DNA from: Candidatus Neomarinimicrobiota bacterium
GTDB lineage: Bacteria > Fidelibacterota > SORT01
DNA: 40,858 bases
Direction of reading: 5' to 3'
Assembly: GCA_022567655.1 (NCBI GenBank)
Contig: JADFGO010000010.1
Span: 1-40,858 of the forward strand
Both the position numbers and the translations under genes were made by a program. This document shows, one piece after another, positions 17,838 through 27,922 of this stretch (within the stretch, counting starts at the first letter, position 1; each line of letters starts with the position of its first letter). Below the pieces are notes generated by a model, which worked only from the letters and a program-made list of their open reading frames with translations, was not told where the DNA came from and made no database searches.

Positions 17838-18683
17838 TTAATCAATAGAAATATCCTTTTCCCTGTATATCGGCATCAGATCTCGCGGGTCTATCGGGAC
17901 TCCCTTTTTCCAGATCTCAAAGTGGAGATGCGGGCCCCTGCTCATACCCGTATTCCCCGACAGAGCTATCGGGTCACCACGGTGGACTACATCGTGTTCC
18001 TTTACGAGGTTGCGGGCATTGTGTCCATATACCGTAAAATAATCATTTCCGTGATAAATTATTACGCTGTTTCCGGAACGGTACGTCCAGTTGGAAAAGA
18101 CGACCAAACCCTCTGCTGCTGCCATTACAGCCTCTCCCACGCTTATAGCAATATCTATCCCGAGGTGTTGATCTTCCTTGAATATAGTGGAACGCGCAAA
18201 ACCCGCGGTAACTACTCCTTCGAGCGGAGGCGTAGTGGGCACATTTTCGATGAAGTTAATATTCTTGAACTTTGGAATACTTGACGGGTTTATGTTGCGG
18301 AGCGGGATCGTTAACAATGAGTCGAGATTTTTTATCGGCGAATCCGAGTCGGTTCCGGCATAACCAATAGGTGAATTGAGGTTCAATCCGAGCCCGAGAT
18401 ATTTCCTGATCGCAAGATCTCTCTGCCTTATTCTGGAGTAATCATCGATCAACCCCAAAACCTTGAAACGCTCCTTGATCAGTTTTTCATTCTCAGTTTT
18501 CAATTGGTTGTATCTCATCGCTCTCGGCATTACAAGCGCCAGTGAAACCGCTATGGATAGTATCAGTAGAATTGCGATCACTATCGATGACCTGAGCAGA
18601 TTCCGGTTGAGCCGAAATGTTTTGGGGGTATCCGATTCGTCGGGGATCACGACTAAAGTCAAATATTTATTATCGTCTGCCAT
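17838..18683 (-). CDS. Membrane-anchored M23 family metallopeptidase
   Basis: A 281-residue protein. A cytoplasmic N-terminus is followed by one membrane helix (residues about 31-51), then a short coiled region and the LytM/M23 domain from about 160. The zinc site is visible as HLGIDIAI (first His and Asp), YGHN, and HLHFEIWKKG near the end. All key residues are present, so it should be an active endopeptidase rather than an EnvC-like activator. It is flanked by parB (5 bp) and bactofilin, an arrangement known for bactofilin-guided cell wall remodelling. It acts in the periplasm. Confidence 0.92.
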   Translation of the reverse strand: MADDNKYLTLVVIPDESDTPKTFRLNRNLLRSSIVIAILLILSIAVSLALVMPRAMRYNQLKTENEKLIKERFKVLGLIDDYSRIRQRDLAIRKYLGLGLNLNSPIGYAGTDSDSPIKNLDSLLTIPLRNINPSSIPKFKNINFIENVPTTPPLEGVVTAGFARSTIFKEDQHLGIDIAISVGEAVMAAAEGLVVFSNWTYRSGNSVIIYHGNDYFTVYGHNARNLVKEHDVVHRGDPIALSGNTGMSRGPHLHFEIWKKGVPIDPRDLMPIYREKDISID

Positions 18684-18688
18684 ATCGC

Positions 18689-19555
18689 CTAATCCTCTAT
18701 CTGTCCGATGAGCTCTATCAACCTGTCGAGGTCCTCGTTCGAGTAATATTCGACGACTATTTCACCGCCTGAGCCTTTCGGGCGTATCCGCACTTTAGTT
18801 CCGAGTTTCATCATCAGATCGCTTTCGATGGCTTTTATCTGAGGGGATTTAGAAGATTTTATTTTTATCTTCGTCGTTTTTACCAGCTCCAGCGTTCCGC
18901 GTTTGATAATATCTTCTACCTGGCGGACGCTCAAGGCGTCTTTTATCAGCTTCCTGAAAAGGATTCTGATTTTCTTGTTATCCTTCAGCGCCAACAGCGC
19001 CCGGGCATGACCCTGTGATATCTCACCGGCACGCAACGAGTCTTTTACTTCTTTCGGCAATACCAGGAGACGAAGGAAGTTTGCTACTGTTGACCTGTCC
19101 TTCCCGACACGGTCTGCGATTTCACTGTGGCTCAATCTGTAATGTTCGACTAATTCGCTGTATGCTTCAGCCAGGTCAATCGGGTTCAGGTCCTCCCTCT
19201 GGATATTTTCTATTAAAGAAAGTTGCAGGAGACTCTCATCTCCATCCACTTTGATAACGTAAACGGGAATCGTTCTCAGGTTTATCAGTTTGGCGGCGCG
19301 GAGACGTCTCTCACCGGCAACCAGTTCGTATTTACCGTCTTTCTTCGTTACAGTTATCGGCTGGACTATCCCGTTCTCATTTATCGAAGCGGCAAGCTCT
19401 TCGAGAGCCACGGGATCGAACTCCTGTCTCGGCTGCATAGGGTTGTGGGTAATCTGATCGACAAGGAGCTCGGCAACTCCCAATGACTCGCCCGGCAGTT
19501 CCCTTATTTCGGGGATCAGCGCTCCCAGCCCTCTGCCAAGTGATTTAGCCGGCAT
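18689..19555 (-). CDS. parB: Chromosome partitioning protein ParB
   Basis: A 288-residue ParB/Spo0J. The N-terminal CTP-binding domain shows LVDQITHNPMQPRQEFD, ENGIVQPITV and the ELVAGERRLRAAKL box. ENIQREDLNPIDLAEAY and the helix-turn-helix LSHSEIADRVGKDRSTVANFLRLL bind parS. The C-terminal dimerisation domain ends in LIELIGQIED. It overlaps parA by 11 bp. I looked for a parS-like site (TGTTTCACGTGAAACA type) in the flanking spacers and saw none. Confidence 0.96.
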   Translation of the reverse strand: MPAKSLGRGLGALIPEIRELPGESLGVAELLVDQITHNPMQPRQEFDPVALEELAASINENGIVQPITVTKKDGKYELVAGERRLRAAKLINLRTIPVYVIKVDGDESLLQLSLIENIQREDLNPIDLAEAYSELVEHYRLSHSEIADRVGKDRSTVANFLRLLVLPKEVKDSLRAGEISQGHARALLALKDNKKIRILFRKLIKDALSVRQVEDIIKRGTLELVKTTKIKIKSSKSPQIKAIESDLMMKLGTKVRIRPKGSGGEIVVEYYSNEDLDRLIELIGQIED

Positions 19556-20309
19556 TTTCCAGCATCTCCCGCACGAGATTCATGTAGTTGCTTGCGCCGG
19601 TAGAAACGGCATCGTAAAGAATGATCGGCTTGCCGTAACTCGGCGCTTCTCCCAATTTTACGTTCCTGTTGATCACAGTGTTGAAAACTTTCTCCTTAAA
19701 ATATTCTCTTATCTCATCCGCAACCTGCCGGCTGAGGTTCAACCTGCTGTCGAACATTGTTATAAGAAACCCCTCGATCTCAAGGCTGCTGTTTAAACTT
19801 TTTTGAACCAGCCTGATAGTGTTGAGCAGCTGGCTCAACCCCTCAAGAGCAAAGTATTCACACTGAACGGTAACGAGAACGGAATCTGCCGCAGTCAGAC
19901 TGTTAAGCGTCAGCAGCCCTAAGGAAGGCGGACAATCTATGAACACATATTCGTATTCACCGTTGACTGTAGCAAGCGCGCCCTTGAGTATCGTCTCACG
20001 GGCAAGTGCAGGAACGAGTTCTATCTCTGCTCCCACCAACTTAGCCGATGAGGGAAGTATGTCGAGAAGGGGAAGTTCTGATTTCCGTATAACCTCGTTT
20101 ACTTCGGTATCATTTATCAGCACGTCATAAATCGATGCCTCGCTGTCTGAGAGTTCTATTCCCAATCCGCTTGTGGCGTTCGACTGTGGGTCCATGTCGA
20201 TTATCAAAGTCGGCACTTCTGTAACCGCCATGCATGCGGCAAGGTTAACAGCGGTAGTGGTCTTTCCCACGCCGCCTTTCTGGTTTGCTACGACGATTAT
20301 TTTGCTCAA
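19545..20309 (-). CDS. parA: Chromosome partitioning ATPase ParA
   Basis: A 254-residue Soj/ParA ATPase. The deviant Walker A KGGVGKTTTAVNLAACMA begins at residue 11. LIIDMDPQSNATSGL and YVFIDCPPSLGLLTLNSL are the other P-loop motifs. It forms a nucleotide-dependent gradient that moves ParB-parS complexes and sometimes other cargo. The start is TTG 20309, giving SKIIVVANQKGG. It is the first gene of the long minus run through to atpC, so part of ATP synthase expression may come from upstream of parA. Confidence 0.96.
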   Translation of the reverse strand: MSKIIVVANQKGGVGKTTTAVNLAACMAVTEVPTLIIDMDPQSNATSGLGIELSDSEASIYDVLINDTEVNEVIRKSELPLLDILPSSAKLVGAEIELVPALARETILKGALATVNGEYEYVFIDCPPSLGLLTLNSLTAADSVLVTVQCEYFALEGLSQLLNTIRLVQKSLNSSLEIEGFLITMFDSRLNLSRQVADEIREYFKEKVFNTVINRNVKLGEAPSYGKPIILYDAVSTGASNYMNLVREMLENAG

Positions 20310-20549
20310 ACTTGAATACTCAAATATTTTATGAACGTCTTACCGCGTAATGTAGCAGGAGATTCACGGAAATGCAAGAGCGCAGTGGGCGCGCCCCCGA
20401 ATTCTATTCGACTACATAAATTATGCGGTAGTCAGGATAAATCCAGACTCGCGCGCTAAAATTTATCGTTCAGTTCGCTCTGTTTTACAGATCGATCATT
20501 ATATCATTAGAGTTGAATTCCGATAGCATCAGCGATAGATTGAAGCGCC

Positions 20550-21545
20550 TTGACAGACAATATTATCAAGATAGCCGTCCGGATGACGAACCGCAGGGAG
20601 ATGTTCGACAAAATAGTCGAGAACGTCCATCGGGAATTAGAATCTCCCGGGGAAGTCGAGCTCCTTTTCTGCTCCTCAGACGATGAGTTCGCCTCGGCGG
20701 GGGGCGACGTGGAAGTCAGCGCCTGCTATAATCTGACGCCGGAGATATTCTCTTCGCTCAGCGGACTGAAGTGGCTTCACTTCGGCGCTACAGGTGTTGA
20801 CGGCATACTCTTTCCTAAACTAATAGAGAGTAAGGTGATCCTCACGAGAGCGGTCGGGTTTCACTCCAAGGTCACCGCCGAGCACGCGTTCGCGATGATG
20901 ATCTACTTCGAGCGAAGGTTCGCCGAATCAGTTAAGTTCATGGAGACAAGGAAGTGGAGCCAGTCGGAGATAGTCAGGCAAAACGGGACGCTCTCAGGTA
21001 AAACACTTGGAATATTGGGGTACGGCGGTGTCGGCAAAGCGCTCGCGGAAATGGCTAAGAGTTTCGGAATGAGGGTAATCGTCACTTCAAGGAGCGCAAC
21101 AGAGGAAACGGAACTTTTGAACGCGGACAGTGTGTATCCATTGGAAAAAGTTGAGGAGCTGATCTCCGAATCAGATTACTTCGCCGTATGCGCACCTCTT
21201 ACGAACGAGACTCAAGGATTGATCGACGCCGGCAAACTATCCCATATGAAAGAATCTGCAGTACTTATTAATGTTGCCCGCGGGGCGATAGTCGATGAGA
21301 CCGCGCTCATCGATGCACTCGCTCAGAAGAAAATTGCGGGAGCGGGGCTCGATGTGTTCGAGACCGAACCGCTGCCCGAAGAAAGCCCGCTCTTCGAGCT
21401 CGACAATGTCTTCCTCTCCCCGCACGTTGCGGGGAACTTCGCCGGCTACACACTGTTAGCCGCATCGGATTTCGGCAAAAACCTCCGCAGATATATCGAA
21501 GGAGAGAACCTGATGAACATAGTTGACAAATCTCGCGGGTATTAA
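20550..21545 (+). CDS. D-2-hydroxyacid dehydrogenase (NAD-dependent)
   Basis: A 331-residue protein of the D-isomer-specific 2-hydroxyacid dehydrogenase family. The Rossmann motif LGILGYGGVGKALAEMAKSF begins near 150. The catalytic triad is intact: Arg in NVARGAIVDE, Glu in GLDVFETEPLPEESPL, and His in LSPHVAGN. The natural substrate is uncertain; GhrA/phosphoglycerate-dehydrogenase-like or glyoxylate/hydroxypyruvate reductase activity is plausible. The start is TTG 20550 with no strong ribosome binding site; an ATG 11 codons later is an alternative. It stands between the divergent parA gene and the secD promoter, apparently as a single gene. Confidence 0.9.
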   Translation: MTDNIIKIAVRMTNRREMFDKIVENVHRELESPGEVELLFCSSDDEFASAGGDVEVSACYNLTPEIFSSLSGLKWLHFGATGVDGILFPKLIESKVILTRAVGFHSKVTAEHAFAMMIYFERRFAESVKFMETRKWSQSEIVRQNGTLSGKTLGILGYGGVGKALAEMAKSFGMRVIVTSRSATEETELLNADSVYPLEKVEELISESDYFAVCAPLTNETQGLIDAGKLSHMKESAVLINVARGAIVDETALIDALAQKKIAGAGLDVFETEPLPEESPLFELDNVFLSPHVAGNFAGYTLLAASDFGKNLRRYIEGENLMNIVDKSRGY

Positions 21546-21587
21546 CCTATCTCTAAAATAAAACTCTATTACAATCCGAAATTTCAT

Positions 21588-21616
21588 TTGACAAAAGAAG
21601 CGGAGTGAGCTAAATT
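21588..21616 (+). promoter_or_regulatory. Sigma70-like promoter of the secDF-purA run
   Basis: A perfect TTGACA at 21588-21593 is followed by 17 bases and TAAATT at 21611-21616. The expected start site is about 21623, leaving a leader of about 30 bases before secD. Confidence 0.6.
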
Positions 21617-21654
21617 CCGTGTTTTGCTGAAGCGTAAGAATTAATGAGGTTTTA

Positions 21655-23565
21655 TTGAGAACACGACTGGCACCGAGATTCGTATTGATAGCTGCCGCTA
21701 TCACACTTGCCGCATACATGTTGTCGCCGACGGTAGAATATTATCTAACCGACCCTGAACAAACAGAAAAACGCGAAGCGCTTCAGGATCGCGTGCTGAA
21801 GCTCGGGCTCGACCTTCAGGGTGGAATACACGTCGTTATGGAAGTGGATATCCCGAAACTCGTAGAGAATTTGGCGTCCAACAAGTCATTACTTTATGAG
21901 GCTTTTGCGGCGTCAAAGCTCAGAGCGAAGGATGAGGGGATAGATTATCTCGATGCTCTTCTTTTAGAAGCGAATGAGCGAAACATCAAGCTGGCAAGGC
22001 ATTTCATCGAGTACGGCATCGAGAATTCCGAGATCATCTCGGCCCTGAAAGACGAGTCGGAGGATGCCGTTAACCGCGCCCTCGAGGTCATCCGCAACCG
22101 GATAGACCAATTCGGAGTTTCCGAACCAACCATTCAGAAACAGGGTCGAAACCGTATAATAGTTGAATTGGCAGGTGTTCAGGATCCGGAACGCGCTCGT
22201 AACCTGATACGTCAAACGGCTTTGCTCGAATTCAGTTTACTCAAAGATCCGGACGTCGTGCAGTCGGCTCTCACGCGCATAGACAACGTTCTCAAGAGTA
22301 TGAGAACAGGCATTTCGCTTGACAGTCTGCTTGCTATTACAGAGGCCAAAGTTGAAAGCGCGGATACGGCTGCGGCGCCTCCCGCTGAAAGTCAGGATAA
22401 GGCTATAAGCGTCGAGGAGATATTCGGGCGAACAACGACGGATTCCCGTACGAAGAGTTCGGACTCCTCCGTACTCGTGGACGAACAGATATTCGAAGAC
22501 CGTCCGTTCTCGGCTCTGCTCAGGAACGTGCAGGGAGATATCGGTGTACCCCGTGAAAACGTGAAGGCGGTTAAGAGAATCCTCGCTATGGAAGAGGTGA
22601 AGGCGGCATTACCGGCGGATATGAAAATCGTCTGGTCGAACAAAGCGAGAGATTTTGGCGGAAGGGGTCTCCCATCTGAAACGTTCTTTACTCTCTTCGC
22701 AATAAACAGAGAACCGGGTTTGACAGGCGAGGTAGTCACTTCCGCCTCGGCAAATTTCGGGGGTGGAGCCAGCTCTATCGCCGGTCAGCCGGTGGTTTAC
22801 CTGAACATGAACGATCAGGGAGCCCGGGACTGGGCACGGCTAACCGGTGCGAACATCAACAAGAGGATCGCTATAATACTCGACGATAAGGTACATTCGG
22901 CTCCGGTCATCAGGGATAAGATCTCAGGGGGCAACACGGTCATCGAGGGAATGTCTTCTATAAACGAAGCGAAAGATCTCTCTATAATCTTACGGGCGGG
23001 CGCTCTTCCCGCACCGATGGAGATAATCGAAGAACGCACAATAGGTCCGTCGCTCGGCAGAGATTCCATCGAGAAGGGCACAAAGGCCATCATTATCGGA
23101 TTTATTCTTGTCGTAATCTTTATGGCTGTCTACTACAGGATGTCAGGATTGATCGCCGACTTCGCTATCGTACTTAACCTGTCTTTTGTTCTCGCAATAA
23201 TGGCAACGCTTCGTGCAACATTGACACTTCCCGGAATTGCAGGTCTGATCTTGACTGTGGGAATGACGGTTGACGCCAACGTTTTGATTTTCGAAAGAAT
23301 CAAAGAGGAATTGAGCAAGGGTAAGACGGTACGCTCCGCAATCGATGCGGGGTATTCGAGGGCATTGAAGACGATTATCGATGCAAATGTTACCACGATT
23401 ATCGCCGCGCTCGTCCTGTTCCAGTTCGGCACGGGACCGATTAAGGGATTTGCAATCACGCTGTTCTGGGGTATATTGACGAGTATGCTTACGGCAATTT
23501 TCATCACCCGCACTGTGTTCACATATTTCACCGACCGGTTTGCGGTCACAAAATTAAGTATCTAA
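21655..23565 (+). CDS. secD: Protein translocase subunit SecD
   Basis: A 636-residue RND-type accessory of the Sec translocon that uses proton motive force to help preproteins leave the channel. One N-terminal membrane helix (residues about 6-24) precedes the conserved LGLDLQGGIHVVMEVD. The periplasmic P1 domain includes RNRIDQFGVSEPTIQKQGRNRI. A low-complexity linker follows near residues 225-280, rich in Ala, Ser, Asp and Thr. The P4 region is IILRAGALPAPMEIIEERTIGPSLG. Five C-terminal helices contain ILTVGMTVDANVLIFERIKEE, with the conserved Asp. The start is TTG 21655 with GAGG five bases upstream. SecF follows after one base. Confidence 0.96.
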   Translation: MRTRLAPRFVLIAAAITLAAYMLSPTVEYYLTDPEQTEKREALQDRVLKLGLDLQGGIHVVMEVDIPKLVENLASNKSLLYEAFAASKLRAKDEGIDYLDALLLEANERNIKLARHFIEYGIENSEIISALKDESEDAVNRALEVIRNRIDQFGVSEPTIQKQGRNRIIVELAGVQDPERARNLIRQTALLEFSLLKDPDVVQSALTRIDNVLKSMRTGISLDSLLAITEAKVESADTAAAPPAESQDKAISVEEIFGRTTTDSRTKSSDSSVLVDEQIFEDRPFSALLRNVQGDIGVPRENVKAVKRILAMEEVKAALPADMKIVWSNKARDFGGRGLPSETFFTLFAINREPGLTGEVVTSASANFGGGASSIAGQPVVYLNMNDQGARDWARLTGANINKRIAIILDDKVHSAPVIRDKISGGNTVIEGMSSINEAKDLSIILRAGALPAPMEIIEERTIGPSLGRDSIEKGTKAIIIGFILVVIFMAVYYRMSGLIADFAIVLNLSFVLAIMATLRATLTLPGIAGLILTVGMTVDANVLIFERIKEELSKGKTVRSAIDAGYSRALKTIIDANVTTIIAALVLFQFGTGPIKGFAITLFWGILTSMLTAIFITRTVFTYFTDRFAVTKLSI

Positions 23566-23566
23566 C

Positions 23567-24484
23567 ATGAGAATTATCAAAGACACTAATATCGATTTTA
23601 CGGGAAAACGCAAGATAGGCATATCCTTCTCTCTCCTCTTAATTCTCATTGGTTTTATCTCACTCATAGCTCACGGCGGACCCCGGTTGGGAATAGATTT
23701 TATAGGTGGAACCCTCGTTCAGGTCAGATTTGCAAACCCTGTTTCGAGCATTGACGTTCGCTCAGCTGTTTCAAGCGCGGGTTACGCAGGCGCCGTGATA
23801 CAGCAATTCGGCGGGGACCGGGAGGTTCTTATCAGGATTCTCGAAGAAGAGGGTGCCGCCGAAGCATCCGGCAATCTCTCTCAAACACTCGCGGAGGGAT
23901 TCGTGGACAATCCGTTTGAAATCCGTAAGGTAGTGCGCGTAGGACCTAAAATCGGCGAGGAATTAAGGGGTAAGGCGGTACTTGCGATCCTCGCAGCGAT
24001 GTTCGGTATTGTCATTTACATTACTTTCAGATTCGAGTTCAAATTTGCGGTCGGGGCACTGATAGCTCTCGCTCATGACGTTATCATCACTCTCGGTATA
24101 TTCAGTATCCTGGACATCGAGATTAACCTTTCTGTTATCGCCGCATTCCTTACCATAGTGGGCTATTCCCTCAACGACACCATAGTCGTTTACGATAGAA
24201 TTAGGGAAAACGTCAAAAGCATGCGCCGCGAATCTTATGAAATTATTGTTAACACGAGTATAAATAACTCTCTTTCCAGAACCATTGTGACTTCGATTAC
24301 TACTTTCATGGTAGTCTTTACGCTATACCTCATCGGAGGTGAAGTAATATCCGGATTTTCGTTCGCTATGATGGTAGGAGTTGTAGTCGGGACATATTCT
24401 TCCATCTTCATCGCAAGTCCTATTCTGATAGAATGGCAGGCAAGAGCTGCCGCCAAAAAACGAGCAAGCCTCACTTCAAGCTGA
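23567..24484 (+). CDS. secF: Protein translocase subunit SecF
   Basis: A 305-residue partner of SecD. Membrane helix 1 (residues about 18-35) is followed by the GPRLGIDFIGGTLVQVRF signature, a periplasmic domain to about 130, and then five helices. These include TIVGYSLNDTIVVYDRIRENV, which carries the conserved Asp, and SRTIVTSITTFMVVFTLYLIGG. It is read one base after secD, so the two are certainly coupled. They are separate genes, as in Proteobacteria and most FCB lineages other than Bacteroidales-type fusions. Confidence 0.96.
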   Translation: MRIIKDTNIDFTGKRKIGISFSLLLILIGFISLIAHGGPRLGIDFIGGTLVQVRFANPVSSIDVRSAVSSAGYAGAVIQQFGGDREVLIRILEEEGAAEASGNLSQTLAEGFVDNPFEIRKVVRVGPKIGEELRGKAVLAILAAMFGIVIYITFRFEFKFAVGALIALAHDVIITLGIFSILDIEINLSVIAAFLTIVGYSLNDTIVVYDRIRENVKSMRRESYEIIVNTSINNSLSRTIVTSITTFMVVFTLYLIGGEVISGFSFAMMVGVVVGTYSSIFIASPILIEWQARAAAKKRASLTSS

Positions 24485-24496
24485 TAGAGGTAAATT

Positions 24497-24835
24497 ATGG
24501 AATTAAAACAGATCGACAAAGAGGGAGTGACGGTACTTCAGGTAACCGGGAAGCTGATGGGGGGACCCGATGCCACGCAGCTGCATGAACTCATCCATAA
24601 ACTCATTGACGAAGGTGTGAAAAACTTCGTTCTTGATTTAGAAGGAGTTAATTGGGTAAACAGTTCGGGATTAGGAATTCTGATCAGCGGTCTCACCACT
24701 GTCCGTAACAGTGGAGGGGATCTCTGCCTTGCCAATCTCGGCGAAAGGATAAATAACATTCTTAATATCACCAAGTTGTCATCAGTGTTCACATCATACG
24801 ACAGCCTGGATAAAGCAGTCAGTAGTTTCAAATAA
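24497..24835 (+). CDS. STAS-domain anti-sigma factor antagonist
   Basis: A 112-residue single STAS domain (SpoIIAA/RsbV type). LDLEGVNWVNSSGLGILISGL near residue 50 contains the conserved Ser of the phospho-switch, and VTGKLMGGPDATQLHELI forms the first part of the fold. Such proteins bind anti-sigma kinases when unphosphorylated. No partner kinase, phosphatase or sigma factor lies in the window. ATG 24497 has GAGG six bases upstream. It sits 12 bp after secF and 61 bp before purA, so it is probably on the same transcript. Confidence 0.88.
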   Translation: MELKQIDKEGVTVLQVTGKLMGGPDATQLHELIHKLIDEGVKNFVLDLEGVNWVNSSGLGILISGLTTVRNSGGDLCLANLGERINNILNITKLSSVFTSYDSLDKAVSSFK

Positions 24836-24875
24836 TTGACCGACTAAACTTACAATACGAAGAGGCCGAAATTAA

Positions 24876-26165
<1,290 letters not shown>

Positions 26166-26233
26166 GTATTGCCGATTTTAATCCGGCGGTATATTAAGGA
26201 TAGATAAGATTAATACTCTCTTTTAAATCTGAG

Positions 26234-27592
26234 TTACTTATTCATTCCGAGCGTTTCAAGATGATGGTATAGATTACTCAGCGTGACGCCAAGTTCGTCG
26301 GCTACTTTATTTTTATTCCAGTTATTGATCGCAAGTCTTTCAGTCAGGAATTCCTTTTTAAACACTTTTATCGCCTCTTTCAATGAGAGGTTTTCATAGT
26401 CACTCGCTATGTTTTTAGGTCTGTCGATAACGTGATGCATCATCTCGATCAGGCGTCTTACCTCGGCTGCTATTTTGCCCGATAATACTACTTTATCACT
26501 CTGTTCATCTACCTTGGTCCGATCCTCTTCATCTACCTGCTTTTCCATCAATGTCGAATAGACCTTATAAACCATCTGCGCGAATTCCCATCCCCCTGTC
26601 TGTTCTTCTCCCTGTTCTGAAAGCAATTCCATTCTTAGTTGATAGTTTTTGTCGAGGAGAACCTTAGCCTCGTCATATTTACCGATTGAGATTAGATGTT
26701 TAGTATAAATATCCCTGCTGAGAGCCGTTTCCCTGTCATCCGCGAGAGAAACAGCATGAGATACGGATTCTTCAAATAACTTTTCAGCCTCATCATCCCC
26801 GCCGATTATTGCGTAGCATAAAGCTAAATTTCTCAGACTTCGTATTGTTAACAGCGGATCGGATTTGTCTTTTAAGCAATCTTCGAAATAGGTGATAGCC
26901 GGTGTGATCTTATTCGACAACATATTGAGCTCACCCAACTTGAATGACAATTCAGATAAAGAAAGCTCGCCCTTCGTCTTTTGAGCAAACCGGTAAGCTT
27001 CCCGGTAAGAAACAAGCGCTGAATCGACATCTCTCATCTCGAAGTAGGCATCGCCCACAGCCTGGTGTATCTCCGATATTTCCTTATTCGCTTTTTTGCT
27101 TTTATAAATAGTCGCTGCTTTATCAAACAGGCTTATGGCGCCCTCATAATCACCGCGATTATAGTTGATAGCGGCTTTAGCTCCTAACACACCTGCTTTT
27201 AACACTTTTGTATCAGCGCCTTTCATGGCGTCATCAATTGTTTCAGTCGCTTTTGAATATTGCTTTAACCCTGTATGATAATTCGCGAGTTCAATTCCAA
27301 CCTTAGTTCTGATATTAGCCGATTTAGCTGATTTCCCCGCACGAATCAGGAATTCGCCGGCTAATTTCGGTCCTTCCACTCCCATCGCTATATTTGCCAG
27401 AGCCCTGAATATTTCGGCTTTCTGGTCGTCATCTATTGAACTGTCGAACGCTTTGTAAAATTCCTCTAATCCATCGTCTTTATTTATTAATTTACACTCG
27501 ACGGCTGTTTTAAGCAGAAATTCAACTTCGTGATCGGTGAGCATTTCCATATACGAGATGAGGGTTTTCAGGTCTTCTTTTGTGGTGGTCAA
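26234..27592 (-). CDS. TPR protein with Fis-type C-terminal DNA-binding helix-turn-helix
   Basis: A 452-residue protein. Residues of about 50-330 are helical repeats of TPR type, for example NYNRGDYEGAISLFDKAATIY, AVGDAYFEMRDVDSALVSYREA, LGELNMLSNKITPAITYFED and DIYTKHLISIGKYDEAKVLL. A charged linker (VDEEDRTKVDEQSDK) follows. The last 50 residues, LSLKEAIKVFKKEFLTERLA then NKNKVADELGVTLSNLYHHLETLGM, match the Fis/HTH_8 domain normally at the end of NtrC-type activators. No AAA+ ATPase or receiver domain is present, so it should not activate sigma54 directly. The start is TTG 27592. It is read away from the biotin carboxylase operon and may regulate it; that is inference. No signal peptide or membrane segment is visible. 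Confidence 0.8.
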   Translation of the reverse strand: MTTTKEDLKTLISYMEMLTDHEVEFLLKTAVECKLINKDDGLEEFYKAFDSSIDDDQKAEIFRALANIAMGVEGPKLAGEFLIRAGKSAKSANIRTKVGIELANYHTGLKQYSKATETIDDAMKGADTKVLKAGVLGAKAAINYNRGDYEGAISLFDKAATIYKSKKANKEISEIHQAVGDAYFEMRDVDSALVSYREAYRFAQKTKGELSLSELSFKLGELNMLSNKITPAITYFEDCLKDKSDPLLTIRSLRNLALCYAIIGGDDEAEKLFEESVSHAVSLADDRETALSRDIYTKHLISIGKYDEAKVLLDKNYQLRMELLSEQGEEQTGGWEFAQMVYKVYSTLMEKQVDEEDRTKVDEQSDKVVLSGKIAAEVRRLIEMMHHVIDRPKNIASDYENLSLKEAIKVFKKEFLTERLAINNWNKNKVADELGVTLSNLYHHLETLGMNK

Positions 27593-27663
27593 TCTTGCAC
27601 CTATATGACAATTTTAACGTTCAATACTGACTCCCTTCCGGAACTATTACTAATTCAATCCAT

Positions 27664-27692
27664 ATTTTAATAATGCTTTGATTTCTTTGCAA
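27664..27692 (-). promoter_or_regulatory. Putative promoter of the TPR/Fis regulator gene
   Basis: On the minus strand TTGCAA (27687-27692), a 17-base spacer and TAAAAT (27664-27669) form a plausible sigma70-like promoter about 70 bases before the TTG start. The 330-base stretch 27593-27922 holds this, the opposing carboxylase promoter and no gene I can support. Confidence 0.45.
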
Positions 27693-27861
27693 CGTTTATT
27701 TTCATTGTAACTGACGCAAATTTCCCTAACCGAATTCGGGTAAGTTCTCATCCTTCATCATTGCGCCCGAAAATTTACGGAGAATCCGATACTCCATCTA
27801 TTGTGGTGCCAATGATCACTTTTAATCGGAAGATCATAACACTGTCGTAAATTCAAACAAC

Positions 27862-27891
27862 TTGACTATTGAGCGGTAATGATGGTATAAT
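27862..27891 (+). promoter_or_regulatory. Strong sigma70-like promoter of the carboxylase operon
   Basis: TTGACT at 27862-27867, an 18-base spacer and a consensus TATAAT at 27886-27891 stand just upstream of the biotin carboxylase gene. The predicted start near 27898 leaves about 25 bases before ATG 27923. This argues against longer in-frame starts at 27869 and 27896, which overlap or abut the promoter. Confidence 0.7.
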
Positions 27892-27922
27892 TTTCATGAT
27901 AAGTGGAACACAACACTGTTAT

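Noticed and set aside
20310-20549. Possible parS site or replication origin beside parA
   Set aside because: No TGTTTCACGTGAAACA-like palindrome and no DnaA-box cluster were seen. The spacer holds only ordinary sequence and one TATAAT without a good -35.
26166-26233. Bidirectional terminator between purA and the TPR gene
   Set aside because: The best inverted repeat (GCCG...CGGC) is only 4 bp and there is no clear T run.
27593-27861. Riboswitch (cobalamin or biotin) ahead of the carboxylase operon
   Set aside because: The strong promoter leaves only about 25 bases of leader, too short for an aptamer, and no B12-box is visible.
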